Source of the DNA: Welwitschia mirabilis
Taxonomy: Eukaryota; Gnetophyta; Gnetopsida; Welwitschiales
Length of the DNA: 64,000 nucleotides
Assembly: GCA_051453625.1 (NCBI GenBank)
Contig: JBOZIK010000001.1
Coordinates: 154,740,709 to 154,804,708, forward strand
Direction of reading: 5' to 3'
A program made the translations under genes and the position numbers. Below the pieces are notes generated by a model. It saw nothing but the letters and a program-made list of their open reading frames with translations. It did no database searches and was not told the DNA's origin. Below are positions 1 to 12,540 of this stretch, in pieces; positions within the stretch are counted from its first letter, which is position 1; each line of letters opens with the position of its first letter.

Positions 1-1059
1 CCCCTTATATGATTTAACATAGCTACAGAAAAACTCTGTGAGTGCGCTATTGTGCTCCTGCTAAGTAAAGTTCATGAAATTTATTTAAGTAATATGAAAT
101 CATATCCAAACAACTCATCACAAATTTGTATCATGAAAGGTCAAACATTATCCTTTTAAAATTATAAATTTTTGCTCAATATCTCAAAAAAATGATCAGA
201 AAGGTATTATGCCCCTTTCATAGGTGTAGCAAGATGTCTTGACTTGTACAAGATGAAAAAGAATGATTATTGTCTTAGTTATCATGTGGACAACAGATGT
301 GTGATAACAGTGATCAAATAAGATGTTTAGAAAGACAGGAAAACCCAAAAAATGTATGAAATCAATCAAGGAATGAAGAGTAGTAGAAAATCTAAAAAGA
401 AGATAAAGAGTAAAGAATTATCCTAAAAACATAACCATGATGAAAAGAGATCTATGGAAAAAGGGTTCTAAAAAAAGAAAATGCAATAAGTAGAAAGAAG
501 TAATGCTTAAAAAAACTCCTTAAATGTGCTTGAACTTAGTAATCTTGGAAAATTAAGAATTAAAACTAAAAAAGTATCATCATCTTCTATTAAAAAAATA
601 AATAACAACTCTCATAGATAGAAGTAATAAGTAAAAGCAACAAGAAACCACTAAAGGATTAGATCCATAATATTATTTTAAAAAAGTATGGACATGACTT
701 TGAAAAATCCAATCAAAATAGTTAAAGAAAAATAAAAATAAAAATAAACAACTAAGAACATAAATAAGACTGTTTACTTATCTTAAATTCTAACCTAATA
801 AATTCTCTTCATCAAATCATCTAATGAAAAATGCATAACACTATGTAAAAATTCATCAAGTACCATTTGAATAGGCAATGATTATGATGATGTCAAGTAT
901 GTCTAACATTATCAAATAATGAATGATAAGATAAAAAGCTAAAGAAACATGAAGTCAGTAGCTCATGTATCAAAACAACACTAGAATGCAAAAAAGTAGA
1001 ATAATTATGTAAAAGTACTATATGCAAAAAGAAGTATAGAAAACAAGCAATGCCTTTGA
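1..1059 (-). other. 3' non-coding part of element A1
   Basis: No coding frame or known domain is visible. By position this is the stretch between the conserved 3' block of A1 (1060-1268) and its 3' LTR, which is off the window. It corresponds to about 33000-34730 in A2 and to the end of the window in A3, although the sequence itself has diverged too far to align confidently by eye. Confidence 0.4.
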
Positions 1060-1268
1060 TGATACCAGGGACATCACTAATCTTATAGTCTCAAAGTAAA
1101 ATTTTATTCTGCCAATACGAGGGAAGTGCAATTGCTATCAGAGAAGTAAGGTCCTGTATAGCATAGCCAATTAACACCTCAGTGGAGTTTCCACAACTAC
1201 TATATTGCACTTCCAAAGATCCCTCTCATAAAAATTTTCCCTAGTGTGCTTACGGTAGGACATTAATA
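1060..1268 (-). other. Conserved 3' non-coding block of family A (copy 1)
   Basis: On the minus strand this matches 32740-32990 in A2 and 62700-62950 in A3. Shared words include a CCACT..GGGTCAGTTGGC-like core, CTTACTTCTCTGATAG and a terminal AGAGGCATTGCTTG-like end. It is unusually G+C-rich for this window and has no open frame common to the three copies. Function unknown. Confidence 0.6.
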
Positions 1269-1288
1269 TGACCATGTGTTTAGAGCAT

Positions 1289-1352
1289 GTTCTTTATTTC
1301 TTTTCTTTATTTTTCTTCTTCTTCTTTTTTTTTTATTTTTTATTTCTTTTAA
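1289..1352 (-). repeat. Polypyrimidine stretch (polypurine tract on the minus strand)
   Basis: A run of C and T on the plus strand, so purines on the element's sense strand, just upstream of the conserved 3' block. A2 (32676-32716) has a purine tract at the same relative place and A3 (62657-62672) a shorter one, so it belongs to the element and is not merely a random simple repeat. Confidence 0.6.
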
Positions 1353-1779
1353 GTAAAAAGAGTCTTCCACATGACTAAGTACTCGTAAGGATAAAAGTAA
1401 AGTAATTAGATGAGAAACAAGTAATAACATGAAACAATAAATAATTACTCATACCATTCAAAGAGAATTAAAAAACCAAGGCATCTTCTTTTTGAATAAA
1501 GTTCATAGACATACAAATGTCTTAATATTGGATGAATTCAAATTTATCATCTTAAAATACCCAAGTGAAAGATTACTAATCATGGTAACTTCATAAAGTA
1601 ATACATAATTCAAGTTAAAGATATTTAAGTGATAGCATGATGTCTATCCAAGGAATGATTTAAGAAGAAATTTATAAAATGACAAGAGGAAGTCCTCCTC
1701 ATTGAGAAGGGCTTCCAAGATAAGTGCTTATATTATGTTCAAGGATTCATTAAAAGGTGACTCATATATTTTTAACCTT

Positions 1780-2650
1780 TATTCGTTGACTTTTTGAATT
1801 TTCTTAGTGTTTGGATCAGATATTTTAAATGAGACATTAGTATGTACTTTTTCTATAAGATAAGGACTTAACCATTTAGAGGTTAAATTGTTATGTGCAA
1901 GGTGTACTCAATTATTGTATAAATTAACAAGTTAACCAGGTTTAAATTTCTTATGAATAATATTTGTATCATGTCTAAACTTTGCTTGGCATTTATGAAT
2001 GAGTTGATGATGTATGGCATGAGTATGTTTTTCATAAAAATGGTTAAGTTGGACTAATCGAGTTCTAAGATTTTCATCCAAGTCTATAAGGTTAAGGTGA
2101 TGGATGAATCAATAGGAGTTATAGCAAACAGAAACTAGCAAGACACAAACATTTCCATACAGAAGTTTATATGGTGAGAAACCTAGAGAGTTTCACCAAC
2201 TAGTATGATAAGCCTAAAGAACATCATTAAGTTTAGAGAACCATGTATTCTTATTAATAGAGACTAATTTTTGAAGCATCTTTCTAATTTTTCTATTGGT
2301 GTTTTTAGCTTGGCCATTAGTTTGGGGATGATAAGCACATACAATTCTATGCTTAATTCCAGAATATAAAAGAATTTTTCAAAAAAGGTAATTAATGAAA
2401 TGAGTTTCCTAATCACTAATAATAATTCATGGAAAACCAACATGTTGAAATATATGATTTCAGACAAAATTGCAAATGGTTCGAGCATTATTTTTGATAG
2501 TTGGAATAACTTCGACCCACTTAGTAACATAATCAATAGCCACTAGGATGTAATTTTTGTCATGATAAGGTGGTTTAATAGGGACTATAAAGTTAATCCT
2601 CCAATAATCAAAAGGTTCACATTTAAGCATAGGTTTAAGGGGCATATCTT
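1780..2650 (-). pseudogene. Integrase core and C-terminus of A1 (broken)
   Basis: Minus-strand translation gives the integrase core, which inserts the cDNA copy into the genome. Visible are the region around the first catalytic Asp (VAIDYVTKWVE, about 2535-2570), then, in a shifted frame, the second-Asp region followed by a YHPQTNGQA-like stretch, and at about 1783-1835 the C-terminal KIQKV-type end that also closes integrase in A3. Several frameshifts and stops separate these parts. The N-terminal zinc-binding part lies in the duplicated segments to the right. No chromodomain is seen. Confidence 0.75.
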
Positions 2651-3300
2651 AAAAACAAGTTAAGCTACTATAAAGTTGATACATATTACACCTTCTAGCA
2701 AACTCAAATGAGTCTTTTAAAAAGGTAGGTTAGTAAAAAATAGAGTGAAAAATTTTCATGATAGTTTTTTAGCCACTAAATTATCCCCTGCATACACTAC
2801 TATGACAAAGTTTAAGGATTTCTAAGCTTTCCCACTTAGGCACATACTTATACATGATTCAATCTTTGCATCATCTATAAAGATGAGGTTTGTTCCCCTC
2901 ATAGTCACTAATACTATGGAGAAAATATTTACATTGGTTATGGTTCCAATGTTGAGGTGTTTTTATAGTAAGAAGGTAGTTTACAATATTAGCATACGAA
3001 GGAGTGAGATGTGTAGAAGAGATGACATAGAGCTTTCCACAGTAAATATTTGTTCATCTGAAAAGAAGTCATTTCTGGGAAGTTCATGATGAGAATAAGA
3101 AAATTGAGATAAGTGATTTACAATGCTATTGTATTTTTTAGCTTTATCAATGATGGTGATATTGAATTCTTACATGAGAAGAATTCACCTAATAAGTCTA
3201 GCACTAGAATTTTTTTTAAGCATAATATAGTGTATAGCTACATGATCTCTATAAACATTAATATGGAAGCCAAGAAGATAATGTCGAAAATGATCAAAGC
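2650..3300 (-). repeat. Duplicated RNase H-integrase segment, copy 1
   Basis: This stretch and 3410-4056 align along almost their whole length with scattered substitutions. Both cover the end of RNase H and the start of integrase on the minus strand. They are separated only by a 100-N gap at 3306-3405. It may be a real tandem duplication or two related contig ends wrongly brought together; the differences argue against a simple identical overlap. Confidence 0.7.
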
Positions 3301-3305
3301 AAAAG

Positions 3306-3405
3306 NNNNNNNNNNNNNNNNNNNNNNNNNNNNNNNNNNNNNNNNNNNNNNNNNNNNNNNNNNNNNNNNNNNNNNNNNNNNNNNNNNNNNNNNNNNNNNN
3401 NNNNN
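3306..3405. other. Assembly gap of exactly 100 N
   Basis: One hundred N is the usual placeholder for a gap of unknown size. It separates two related copies of the same pol segment (2650-3300 and 3410-4056). Confidence 0.9.
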
Positions 3406-3409
3406 ATCT

Positions 3410-4999
3410 TGAGAATGAGTTAAGCTACCATAACATTGACAAGCATCACACCTTCTAGTAAAGTCAAATGAGTCTTTGAAAATGGTAGACTAATAAAAAC
3501 TAGAGTGAAGAATTTTTATTATAGTATTTTAGCCACAAAAGTGTCCCTCACTTACCTAACCATGGCAAAGGTTAAGGATTTCTAAGCTTTTCCATTTAGG
3601 CAAATATTTATGCATGCTTTGATCTTTACATATTCTATAAAGATGGGATTTATTTCACTTATAGCTAACAATCCTATGGAGGAAAGGTTTACATTAGTTA
3701 TGGTTCCAATGCTAAGATGTTTTCATAATAACATGACAGTTCATAATATTGGCATACCAAAAAGTTAAATGAGTAAAAGAGATGGAACAAAGTTTTTCTA
3801 CAGTAAATAGTTGTTCATTTGGAAAATAGTCATTTATTGGAAGTCCATCATGAGAAAAAGATAGATGATCTACAACACTATTATGTTTTATAGCTTTTTC
3901 AATGATGGTGAGATTAAATTCTTGCATGAAAAGGATTCATCTAATATATCTGGTACTAGAATCTTTCTTAGTTTTAAGATAGCATGTGGTTTCATGATTT
4001 GTGTAAATGTTGATGTGAAAACCAAGAAGATAATATCGAGCATGATTAAGACATAATATAATGTCAAGCATTTCCATTTCAATAGTAGTATATTCGGATT
4101 AGATATTGAGCAAAGTTTTACTAAGATAAGATATGACTTTAAAACTATTTTCATATTTTTATCCAAGAACCCCACCCACAGTAATGTTGCTTGCATCATA
4201 CATGAGTTCAAAATCTTTAGTCCAACTAGGACCCATGATAATAGGTTTAGAAGAAATGATTTTCTTAATAGTATTAATGCAAGTTAACATGAATTGTCCT
4301 AATTAAATTTAGAATCCTTTTTAAGTAATAAGTGAAGGGGTTTACAAATTTTAGCATAATCATGAATAAAATGATGATAGGAAGTAGCATGGCTAAAAAA
4401 TGATCTAACTTGTTTGACATTGATTGGAGGGCTAATATTTTTAATGATATCAAATTTTATAGGATCCATCTTAATCCCTTTCTTCAAAATGTAGTGACCT
4501 AAAAAAATTTCATGGTTGACAAGGAGGAAACTCTTTTTCCAACTCAAATGCAATCCACTCTCTATATATCGATCTAAAACTTTCTCTAATCTTCCTATGA
4601 TTTATTCAAATGTTTTATCAAAGATGGAGAATTCATCCATAAAGATTTTAATAGAATCCTCTACCATGTTAGAAAAGATTCCTATCATTTCTTATTGGAT
4701 AGTTTTAGGGGCATTGGAAATTCCAAAGGAAATTCGTTTAAAGGAAAATATTCCAAAGAGTGAGGTAAAGGTTGTTCTAGCTTGGTCTTCACTTGCTATA
4801 CAAACTTGATTATAGCTACTATACCCATTAAGAAAATAATAGTAGGCATGACCTTAGATTCTATCAAGAACTTAATCAAGAAAGGGTAAAGGGCGATGAT
4901 CCTTTTTATTAATCTTATTAAGTTTTCTAAAATCAATGCTAGAACTCACAGTTGTTGCTCCAAGGTCTTTAAATTTAGAAGACTTTTTCATGACTAAGT
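3410..4999 (-). pseudogene. RT and RNase H of A1 (broken), with duplicated segment copy 2
   Basis: Minus-strand translation shows the RT palm and thumb and the RNase H that removes the RNA template. From the right: LPFLDQVLDR, YYFLNGYSSYNQ, the catalytic region reading FMDEFS where this family has FMDDFS, then SWKKSF, FLGHYILKKGI and the VRSFF thumb segment (4299-4553). RNase H follows, ending with a tether reading QEFNLTIIEKAIKHN at about 3880-3925. The second catalytic Asp appears replaced by Glu, and stops and frameshifts interrupt the frame. The left part (3410-4056) is one of the two duplicated copies. Protease and RT N-terminus should lie in the gap 5000-5593. Confidence 0.8.
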
Positions 5000-5593
5000 N
5001 NNNNNNNNNNNNNNNNNNNNNNNNNNNNNNNNNNNNNNNNNNNNNNNNNNNNNNNNNNNNNNNNNNNNNNNNNNNNNNNNNNNNNNNNNNNNNNNNNNNN
5101 NNNNNNNNNNNNNNNNNNNNNNNNNNNNNNNNNNNNNNNNNNNNNNNNNNNNNNNNNNNNNNNNNNNNNNNNNNNNNNNNNNNNNNNNNNNNNNNNNNNN
5201 NNNNNNNNNNNNNNNNNNNNNNNNNNNNNNNNNNNNNNNNNNNNNNNNNNNNNNNNNNNNNNNNNNNNNNNNNNNNNNNNNNNNNNNNNNNNNNNNNNNN
5301 NNNNNNNNNNNNNNNNNNNNNNNNNNNNNNNNNNNNNNNNNNNNNNNNNNNNNNNNNNNNNNNNNNNNNNNNNNNNNNNNNNNNNNNNNNNNNNNNNNNN
5401 NNNNNNNNNNNNNNNNNNNNNNNNNNNNNNNNNNNNNNNNNNNNNNNNNNNNNNNNNNNNNNNNNNNNNNNNNNNNNNNNNNNNNNNNNNNNNNNNNNNN
5501 NNNNNNNNNNNNNNNNNNNNNNNNNNNNNNNNNNNNNNNNNNNNNNNNNNNNNNNNNNNNNNNNNNNNNNNNNNNNNNNNNNNNNNNNNNNNN
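5000..5593. other. Assembly gap (594 N)
   Basis: It covers the place where protease and the start of RT of A1 should be. In A3 the equivalent interval is over 1 kb, so the gap is probably under-sized. A run of 24 A (5594-5617) borders it. Confidence 0.85.
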
Positions 5594-7692
5594 AAAAAAA
5601 AAAAAAAAAAAAAATTGGTGAGAATAGTATGTTTTAGTTTTCTTTTTACTAGGTCTTTCAACAACTTAGAGTATTTAGGATTTTCTTTCAAGAGTTTCTA
5701 AAAAGATAAGTTGATGTTACCTCTTGTATCAAAGTATTCAAGTGTTCATCAAAGGTAGGATTTGTATTTAACTGATCAAGCCAAGAAGTAAATGGTTTCT
5801 TCCCTTTATCTTCTTGTGAATAATTTCTAATGGAGGCTATAGAATATGATGTTAATGAAAAGTTGTATGAGTCTAAAATTTCTACATCATCTTATTCATT
5901 ACTCATTATTTTTGAAAGGTAAAGCCTCATGGATAGGAAATATTGTATCATTTTCACTTCTTATTATTACCTTCAAGTCTCTCTTAACTACATTTGGATT
6001 GGGAAAAGGTTGAGATGAAAGAGACCCTTGTGGTCTATGATTAACAAGCATAATTTATTAAAGCACCTTTACCAAGTTTTCAATACTACTATTAGTATTT
6101 TTAATATTAATGTTGGTCTTTTCTTACATCTTTTTTAACTCCTTTATGAAATCTCTGAGTGAATCATTTTAATTAGGTTAAAAATTAAAGTTATTTAGTT
6201 AAACGTTTGAATTCTTTAGTCTATTATCAAAAGATTTCCATTGTGATTGTCCACCTAATATTTGTTGAAATTGTGGTTGGATTCTAAAGTTAGGTGTTCT
6301 TTGGTTGAATGCATAAATTTCCTCAAACATCCTCTCTTTATAAGTTGGTAACAAGGGATACGCTTTAGTTGGATGAGAGATGAAGCTTTACCTATCTTCC
6401 CTTAGTGGAACAACGTATGTGCTATATGGTGGTTGAGTCAAGTGGAGGCACAAAAATTTCATAAGTTGAAGTTGTGTTTTCATCCCTTACTATCTTTGCA
6501 TCAACTATCGATTGAGTGTACATTTTTAAAGTGATAGTGAAATCCTTAATTAAATTAGTTGAGTCATCTCTCTGTTCTTCCTTATCATGTTTAACCTCCT
6601 TTAAATCTTTTATGATTTGACCTATAGTTTGATTTTCCTTAGTGGGTTTAGGTTAAGTTTGACTTATCTCTACTAGGTTTTCCAATGCATTCCATGCATC
6701 TTCTGTGACTAAGTTTAATAAGTTGCCATCATAAGAAAAGTCTATAATTTTTTTAGTCTAACTATTCAATCCACTATAGAAATAATCAACTAGTTCTTCT
6801 TTACATAATTCATCAATAAAGTTAGAATAACTAGCTATGTTAAAATGTTCATATGTTATGGCATAATTCTCATGAGATGGTTGTTAAAAGTTGATAACTT
6901 TCTTTCTTCTTTTTATCATGGAAATTTCACTCAAAAATCTTTTAATAAAAAATTTTTATACTTGACTTCATGATTTAAGACTCTTATGTGAAATGGTTTA
7001 AGCCAAAGTTTTGCCCTTCCTCTAAGTGTGACTAGAAAAATAATCATATAAGTATGATTACTAATACATTTTTTAATTTCCTGAGCTAAACACAAATTGN
7101 NNNNNNNNNNNNNNNNNNNNNNNNNNNNNNNNNNNNNNNNNNNNNNNNNNNNNNNNNNNNNNNNNNNNNNNNNNNNNNNNNNNNNNNNNNNNNNNNNNNN
7201 NNNNNNNNNNNNNNNNNNNNNNNNNNNNNNNNNNNNNNNNNNNNNNNNNNNNNNNNNNNNNNNNNNNNNNNNNNNNNNNNNNNNNNNNNNNNNNNNNNNN
7301 NNNNNNNNNNNNNNNNNNNNNNNNNNNNNNNNNNNNNNNNNNNNNNNNNNNNNNNNNNNNNNNNNNNNNNNNNNNNNNNNNNNNNNNNNNNNNNNNNNNN
7401 NNNNNNNNNNNNNNNNNNNNNNNNNNNNNNNNNNNNNNNNNNNNNNNNNNNNNNNNNNNNNNNNNNNNNNNNNNNNNNNNNNNNNNNNNNNNNNNNNNNN
7501 NNNNNNNNNNNNNNNNNNNNNNNNNNNNNNNNNNNNNNNNNNNNNNNNNNNNNNNNNNNNNNNNNNNNNNNNNNNNNNNNNNNNNNNNNNNNNNNNNNNN
7601 NNNNNNNNNNNAAATTGTTCAATATTAGCTAGACATTGAAAAGGGTCTTCCTCAAGTTCTCCTAAAAAAGCTTGATATGAATCCAAAATTTT
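5594..7692 (-). pseudogene. gag of A1 (broken)
   Basis: Minus-strand remains of the capsid polyprotein. The N-terminal part (7612-7686) reads ELEEDPFQCLANIEQF, matching the equivalent place in A3 and A2. After a 512-N gap comes the capsid motif LRGRAKLWL (about 7000-7030), characteristic of Ty3/Athila-type gag. The left end (5620-5690) reads PKYSKLLKDLVKRKLKHT, which lies just before protease in A3. The frame is open only in short pieces. No zinc knuckle is visible in what remains. Confidence 0.75.
7100..7611. other. Assembly gap (512 N)
   Basis: Unknown sequence inside the gag region of A1. Open frames reported across it are artefacts of the N run. Confidence 0.85.
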
Positions 7693-8502
7693 TAATTCTA
7701 CATCAATATGAGGCAGATTTAAGGGACTTTAAATTCATGTTTTCTATTAGCAATTAAATCTCTAAGAGTAACATTTGCATTCAAAGTATAAGTTCTTATT
7801 ATTATTGGCATACTAGATGAAGAAACTTACTTTTGTTTTTACAATGATTTCAACATATTTGAAGAAGAAATGATACAATCTACTTCTATACTATAGAGCT
7901 CTTTTGTAACATCTGATTTTGAAATAATAAAAGTAGAAAAATCTTCTTCTTCAATTCTTAGAATTTTCATGGAAGTCGAATAATTCTTCTCTAATATTTT
8001 CTTCAATCAAGTTTCTCTCTTTCTAATATTTTATATTTCTCCTAGAATTTACTATGTCCCTACATACTTAAACAACAAATAAAAAATGAAATAAAAAATA
8101 ATTGATTATTGTCCATCTTATCGTGGGAACAATAGAAGGGACAGCAATTATAGTAGCAAAAAGTTAAACTCCTATAAAAATTACTAAAATTAAAACAAGA
8201 GACTGTCATCTACGATGTCTCAAGGATGACAGAGAAGAAAATAGTATTTTTATTACCAATTTATTAAAAGAAATAAAATTTACAAAATGAAAATAAATGT
8301 GAAAATTCAGGACTATCTTTTCCAATGTCATGAGAATTAAAAAGAGAATGATAGTAATCTTTAAAACTATGAAAAGTGAAAATTGTTGAAATAAACTTAG
8401 TTAAACTATGATAAAAATACAATACTATTTCAAACAAACAACTTAAATAGAAATTTGAGGTACTTATATAGATATTGTTAATCCTCCAGCTCCTTATAGC
8501 AT
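7693..8502 (-). other. 5' leader of A1 with palindromic units
   Basis: Non-coding stretch between primer-binding site and gag. It carries units of the family's palindrome: 8204-8231 is TGTCATC, 14 bases, GATGACA (perfect 7-base arms); 8110-8143 is a weaker TGTCC..GGGACA unit; a decayed one lies near 8320-8335. Measured from the LTR end these are about 190, 290 and 380 nt into the transcript, the same places as in A2 and A3. Confidence 0.6.
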
Positions 8503-8520
8503 TCCTTAACAACGGTGTCA
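8503..8520 (-). other. Primer-binding site of A1, tRNA-Asp type
   Basis: The reverse complement, TGACACCGTTGTTAAGGA, matches the Athila/Tat primer-binding site TGGCGCCGTTGCCGGGGA at 12 of 18 positions. All six differences are C-to-T or G-to-A. It begins three bases past the LTR end. Confidence 0.75.
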
Positions 8521-8523
8521 AAA

Positions 8524-9770
8524 TGTTGCAGTGTGAATTTATGCAATCTTTAAGTCCTTAGGCAAAAACCTGTAAATCATAATACTTATTAAAAAACACA
8601 TACTAGTATAGATGGAAGTTAACCTAAATGTCATAGTCGGTTAAAGGAACTAGGATAGAAGTTAAATAATTGATTTCATAAAGTATTTTTTAATTTTTTT
8701 ATGAAAGTAAAAAATAATGTAAATACAATCTAATGATGAATGATGATGAAAATGAAATGGATGGAATGAAAGTGAAATGGATTCTATTTGGATTTTAATC
8801 CTCCTATCATAAGAACTATTTCTTTATAAATTAAATTAACTAGGAAGAGTTCTATTAATTATTCATAGCTAACATAAACTATAAGAATTGCTAAATAGAG
8901 TGTGGATAATGCAATATAAAATTGGAATGAAATAGCAATGTAAACCTAAACTAACAAAGTCAACTTTCACAAAGGTTGCCCTTATGATCTAAATAAACTA
9001 TAAAAATATCACTAAACTATAATAAACTTAAACCATAAGGGACATTTATAGAATAGTGGTAAAAAAAGTGACTAAATTAATCATCAACTTTTACATCCAC
9101 TTATAACAAAGTAGTAGTACCTCAATAAATGATACTCAATTCAACACCAAGGTAAACTTCTCTCTGTAGCTACTAGATGGACCTATTATCCTTCAATCTT
9201 TCATCATAAGAAAATTAGATATAAAAGATGGAAAAGAAAGTAAATAAAAGGGGGTATTTATAGTTTTACACTAAAGTTCTAGAAGCTTAAGCCTAGGAGT
9301 CAAAGAAGAAATCCTAGTAGTCCAAATGGGTCACATAACTCCATTACAAAGATAATTCGTTTTCTCCATAAAAAATAGTTGCCATCTTGACTATCATGAA
9401 GGTGATAATGAAGATGCCACTCCACATCAAAAGATGTTCCATTAGCTTCAAGCCCTACGGTCAACTTTGTAGACTCTATCCATATCAGTAGTTCTATTGT
9501 CCTTCCTATCGTGGGGATGACAGAAGGGACAATAAGGTTTTCATCTTCTATCTCAAAGAGGAATCAGTCTTCTAAATGGTAAATCCTTCTTTCAAAGTAT
9601 GAAGTATCAAAATAAGCCTGAGATACCTCCAAATATGCTAAAAATCGCATGTTTCAATGATCATCCTATTAGTTATCCATAATCATCATAATTGCATTCA
9701 AACTTATATAAATGCCCTACAAGAGCACTCAAAATACACCATTAAATTCCTAAAAATTAGCATTACAACA
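8524..9770 (-). repeat. 5' LTR of A1 (1247 bp)
   Basis: The right edge (element start) reads CATTACAACA and the left edge TGTTGCAGTG on the plus strand, matching the ends TGTTGCGATG...CCGCAACA of A3's LTR after a few transitions. It aligns with the LTRs of A2 and A3 and with the solo copy at about 20.3-21.8 kb. It contains a TATA box and a palindromic unit at 9496-9533 (ATTGTCC..GGGACAAT). Confidence 0.85.
9251..9263 (-). promoter_or_regulatory. TATA box in A1 LTR
   Basis: On the minus strand it reads CTATAAATACCCC. The same box lies at 54707-54716 in A3's LTR and at about 20860 in the solo LTR, at equivalent places, so it is the likely core promoter. Confidence 0.6.
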
Positions 9771-11431
9771 TGATTTTAGTTTATTCAATATGAAGTATAA
9801 TGAGTACAATGAATTAGGTATATGAATTAATTTTTATTTTTTTGTGATCTCCACAGTTCCATCTCATGCTTTCTTCATTTTAATTTTTATTTTATTTCAT
9901 TATTTGACTTTATTAACCTAGATATTTTTATTTTTTCTATATTATTTAAATGACATCATGAAATATTGACTAAGTTTTAATTCATTCATGTTATTCTTTG
10001 GGTCCAAAGGTAAATCCATCATATCTTGTAAATTAAGTTTTAAGACTATGGTTTCTTCATATGAAGTTACATCTTTTGAAATTAGAAACTATGTCTCCTA
10101 CTTAATAAGATATGATATCCAAATGATTATTATTTATGGCTTTATTATCAAACTTATACCTTTATTATTGAGTAATATCCATGTGCCATTTGCATTTAAA
10201 GTTTTACATGTTCAATGTAGCTCTATTTATTGGATGAAATGCTAAACAGAACTCTATTATTATACTTATAACTAAAATATGATTCTACATTAATATTCTA
10301 TAGTCATAGATTTATTCTATACTTTTCATACAATCTTGATTCTCTACATCATGTAATACACCATTTTCATGATAATGTAACTTGGTTTTTTTTGCTATCT
10401 AGTTTTTTCTAGTGCATATGAAAAACTAACCCCATATTTTTTTATTTCTTTTTTCAACTCTTTTTAGAGTTATTCTAATATGTATTTATTACCTTTATTA
10501 ATTCTAAACCTTTATAGTTCTATTTAGGTATGCTTTTTCATCATTTCCTTGAAGATCTAGAATCCATCTATGGCCTTTAATTTTATTTTCAAAACATAAA
10601 CAAAATTATTGTGGGATGATCATATATGAAGGTTAGAGTATGTTATTTTCCTTAAAAAGATTATTTGAATATTATTCTTTTTTTATTATAAAACAATTCT
10701 AACTCATCCCTAACTCTCTTTCAAGACTCAAAAAATTATCTTTTTGTGTATATTCTTACTTGATAAGCTTTATAGACTAGGTTTTTAGTATTACTATTAA
10801 AGCATACTACTTCATTAAATGTAGCACGAAATGTTTATAATATTTTAAAATTGAGAATGTCTTAGTTAATTATACCATTTTATTAGTTTCAAATTACTTA
10901 AGCTGATTTTTATTCCATAGCATTTATCCAATATAGAAAATATATTGTGTTTTAAAGTTTTATTTATGTAAGTCTTTCTAGTTTGAATATTGAATTAAGT
11001 TTCTTCCATGGATTACTCACCATGTTAAATTTATTTTTTAATAGCATTATTATAAAAATAAAATTCATGATCAGATTTAGTACATATTATTCATCTTTAA
11101 AGTATCATTATAAGGAATTCAATGATTTCAGTGATCTTAGTCACAAGCTAGATTCTATGGTCATATGATATTAGTAATTATTAGCTTAAGAATTTTTACA
11201 ATAATTTTATTACAATTGAGTGGTGTGATTCCCTAAAATCAAGAAACTAATGGTTTTCATATCATATATTAATAATGCTATGAATTATTATATTATCTTG
11301 AGGTTATTCTATAATTGATATTTTAGATGGCTTCTTCTTATTTTTAAACTTATCATTCAATTATAAAGGTTTTTTAATGTATACTAATTTCATGAAAATC
11401 CTTCTTTTTTAGAGTTTACATCATATTTTTA

Positions 11432-11520
11432 GTCCCTGCCCCAAACCACATTCCCCGCACCTCCTTCCTTCGCTCCACATACGTACACACACACATGCAT
11501 ATGTTTATGTGATGTATGTG
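11432..11520. repeat. C-rich islet with short CA/TG microsatellite
   Basis: A compact C-rich run (CCTGCCCC, CCCCGCACCTCCTTCC) passes into ACACACACAC and then TG-rich sequence. It stands out against the surrounding A+T-rich DNA. No coding or RNA role is seen. Confidence 0.5.
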
Positions 11521-12054
11521 TCTTAAGTTTATCATATTTTTTTAGAATTTTGGTAGTAAGTATCTTCAAGGTATAAGTCTATGAACAATTTAATACTTTC
11601 CTTAAATGCATTATATTAACATCTCGTTGAATGCATTATATAGGTCAATGAAAAGTTTAATGCACAAAGAATAACATATTTAAACATTTTTAAATTATTT
11701 TAACTTTTATACCTATTTGCTTAACCATAATATTTCATCAACTTCTACATTTTTAAATTAAATAGTTATCTTCTTTGCTTCATTTTCTATAATAAAATTT
11801 TATCGAAAAATCCGATAATTTTATAGAAGATTTCAAGTTTACAATCATAATTAGATGATCATCACTTATATTAATCTCTAAAATCATATGTGTGATTTTT
11901 TGTTCCTTATCTAAATGTTTTTATTTTAATTTTCATATAGCGTTTATTGACTCGGTTCTTATTAGGACTCCACTTATTCTAAGTTTAAATCATGTTTAAT
12001 TATCCTGTGTGATAATATAATGCTCTATGAATGTTAAAGATCCAAGAAAAACAT

Positions 12055-12540
12055 TGATGTAGCTATCATCTAGTTTAATTCAAAATGTTAAGGCATTTTT
12101 ATGATATAGCATCATTACTTTTATTTGCTACTTTATTTTTATGTCAACACATGTAAAACTATTCTATTTGCATGTTTATTACTTTTCATTCCTATGGCTC
12201 TCCAACTTTATTGCCTCCTATAACTCTTCATGATTCTCTTGCATTAATTGATTTACCTTAGCTTAAAATTTCCGTCAAGCTTTACAATCTCCAATGATGC
12301 TAGGCTTTGCATGTATCTAGTGATCTTCTAGTTATGATACTAAGTAACATATATGATAGTCTAGTCTAACTTAAAATGCTAATTCACATTGATGATGGGA
12401 TATTCTTGGTTTTATTTACTACTACATTTCACATCCCAGCTCATGTGAAAGTATTCTATTTTTATATTCATCACTTACTATCTCCCACATATCTTTAACT
12501 TCTTCACTCATATGACTCTTTATGAGTGCTCCTATGTTAA
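12055..12540. repeat. Diverged direct repeat, spacing about 295 bp
   Basis: 12055-12250 and 12350-12540 share an ordered series of words (for example CATGTGAAA, TATTCTATTT, ATGACTCTT-like ends) with many substitutions. It is a two-copy diverged duplication without a recognisable coding content. Confidence 0.45.

Larger units (their letters stand above)
1..9770 (-). mobile_element. Ty3/gypsy (Athila-like) element A1, partial
   Basis: Decayed LTR retrotransposon read right to left: 5' LTR (8524-9770), primer-binding site, leader, gag, a gap where protease should be, RT, RNase H, integrase and a long 3' non-coding part. The 3' LTR is not in the window; in the related element A2 about 2.4 kb separates integrase from the 3' LTR, which would place it left of base 1. 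Family assignment rests on the RT, RNase H and integrase motifs and on an LTR shared with A2 and A3. All coding segments carry stops and frameshifts, so it is defective. Gaps of unknown sequence lie at 3306-3405, 5000-5593 and 7100-7611. Confidence 0.85.

Noticed and set aside
2264-2536. Separate 90-codon protein on the minus strand
   Set aside because: It is the frameshifted continuation of integrase; the equivalent reading in A3 shows the same block in the integrase frame.
5594-5617. Poly-A tail of a retroposed gene or LINE
   Set aside because: It directly abuts an N gap inside the gag-pol region of A1, with no target duplication or LINE motif. A sequencing-limited homopolymer is more likely.
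4936-7686. Long open frames across 4936-5691 and 6931-7686
   Set aside because: They are mostly N; the apparent openness is an artefact of unknown bases. Only the flanking bases are informative.
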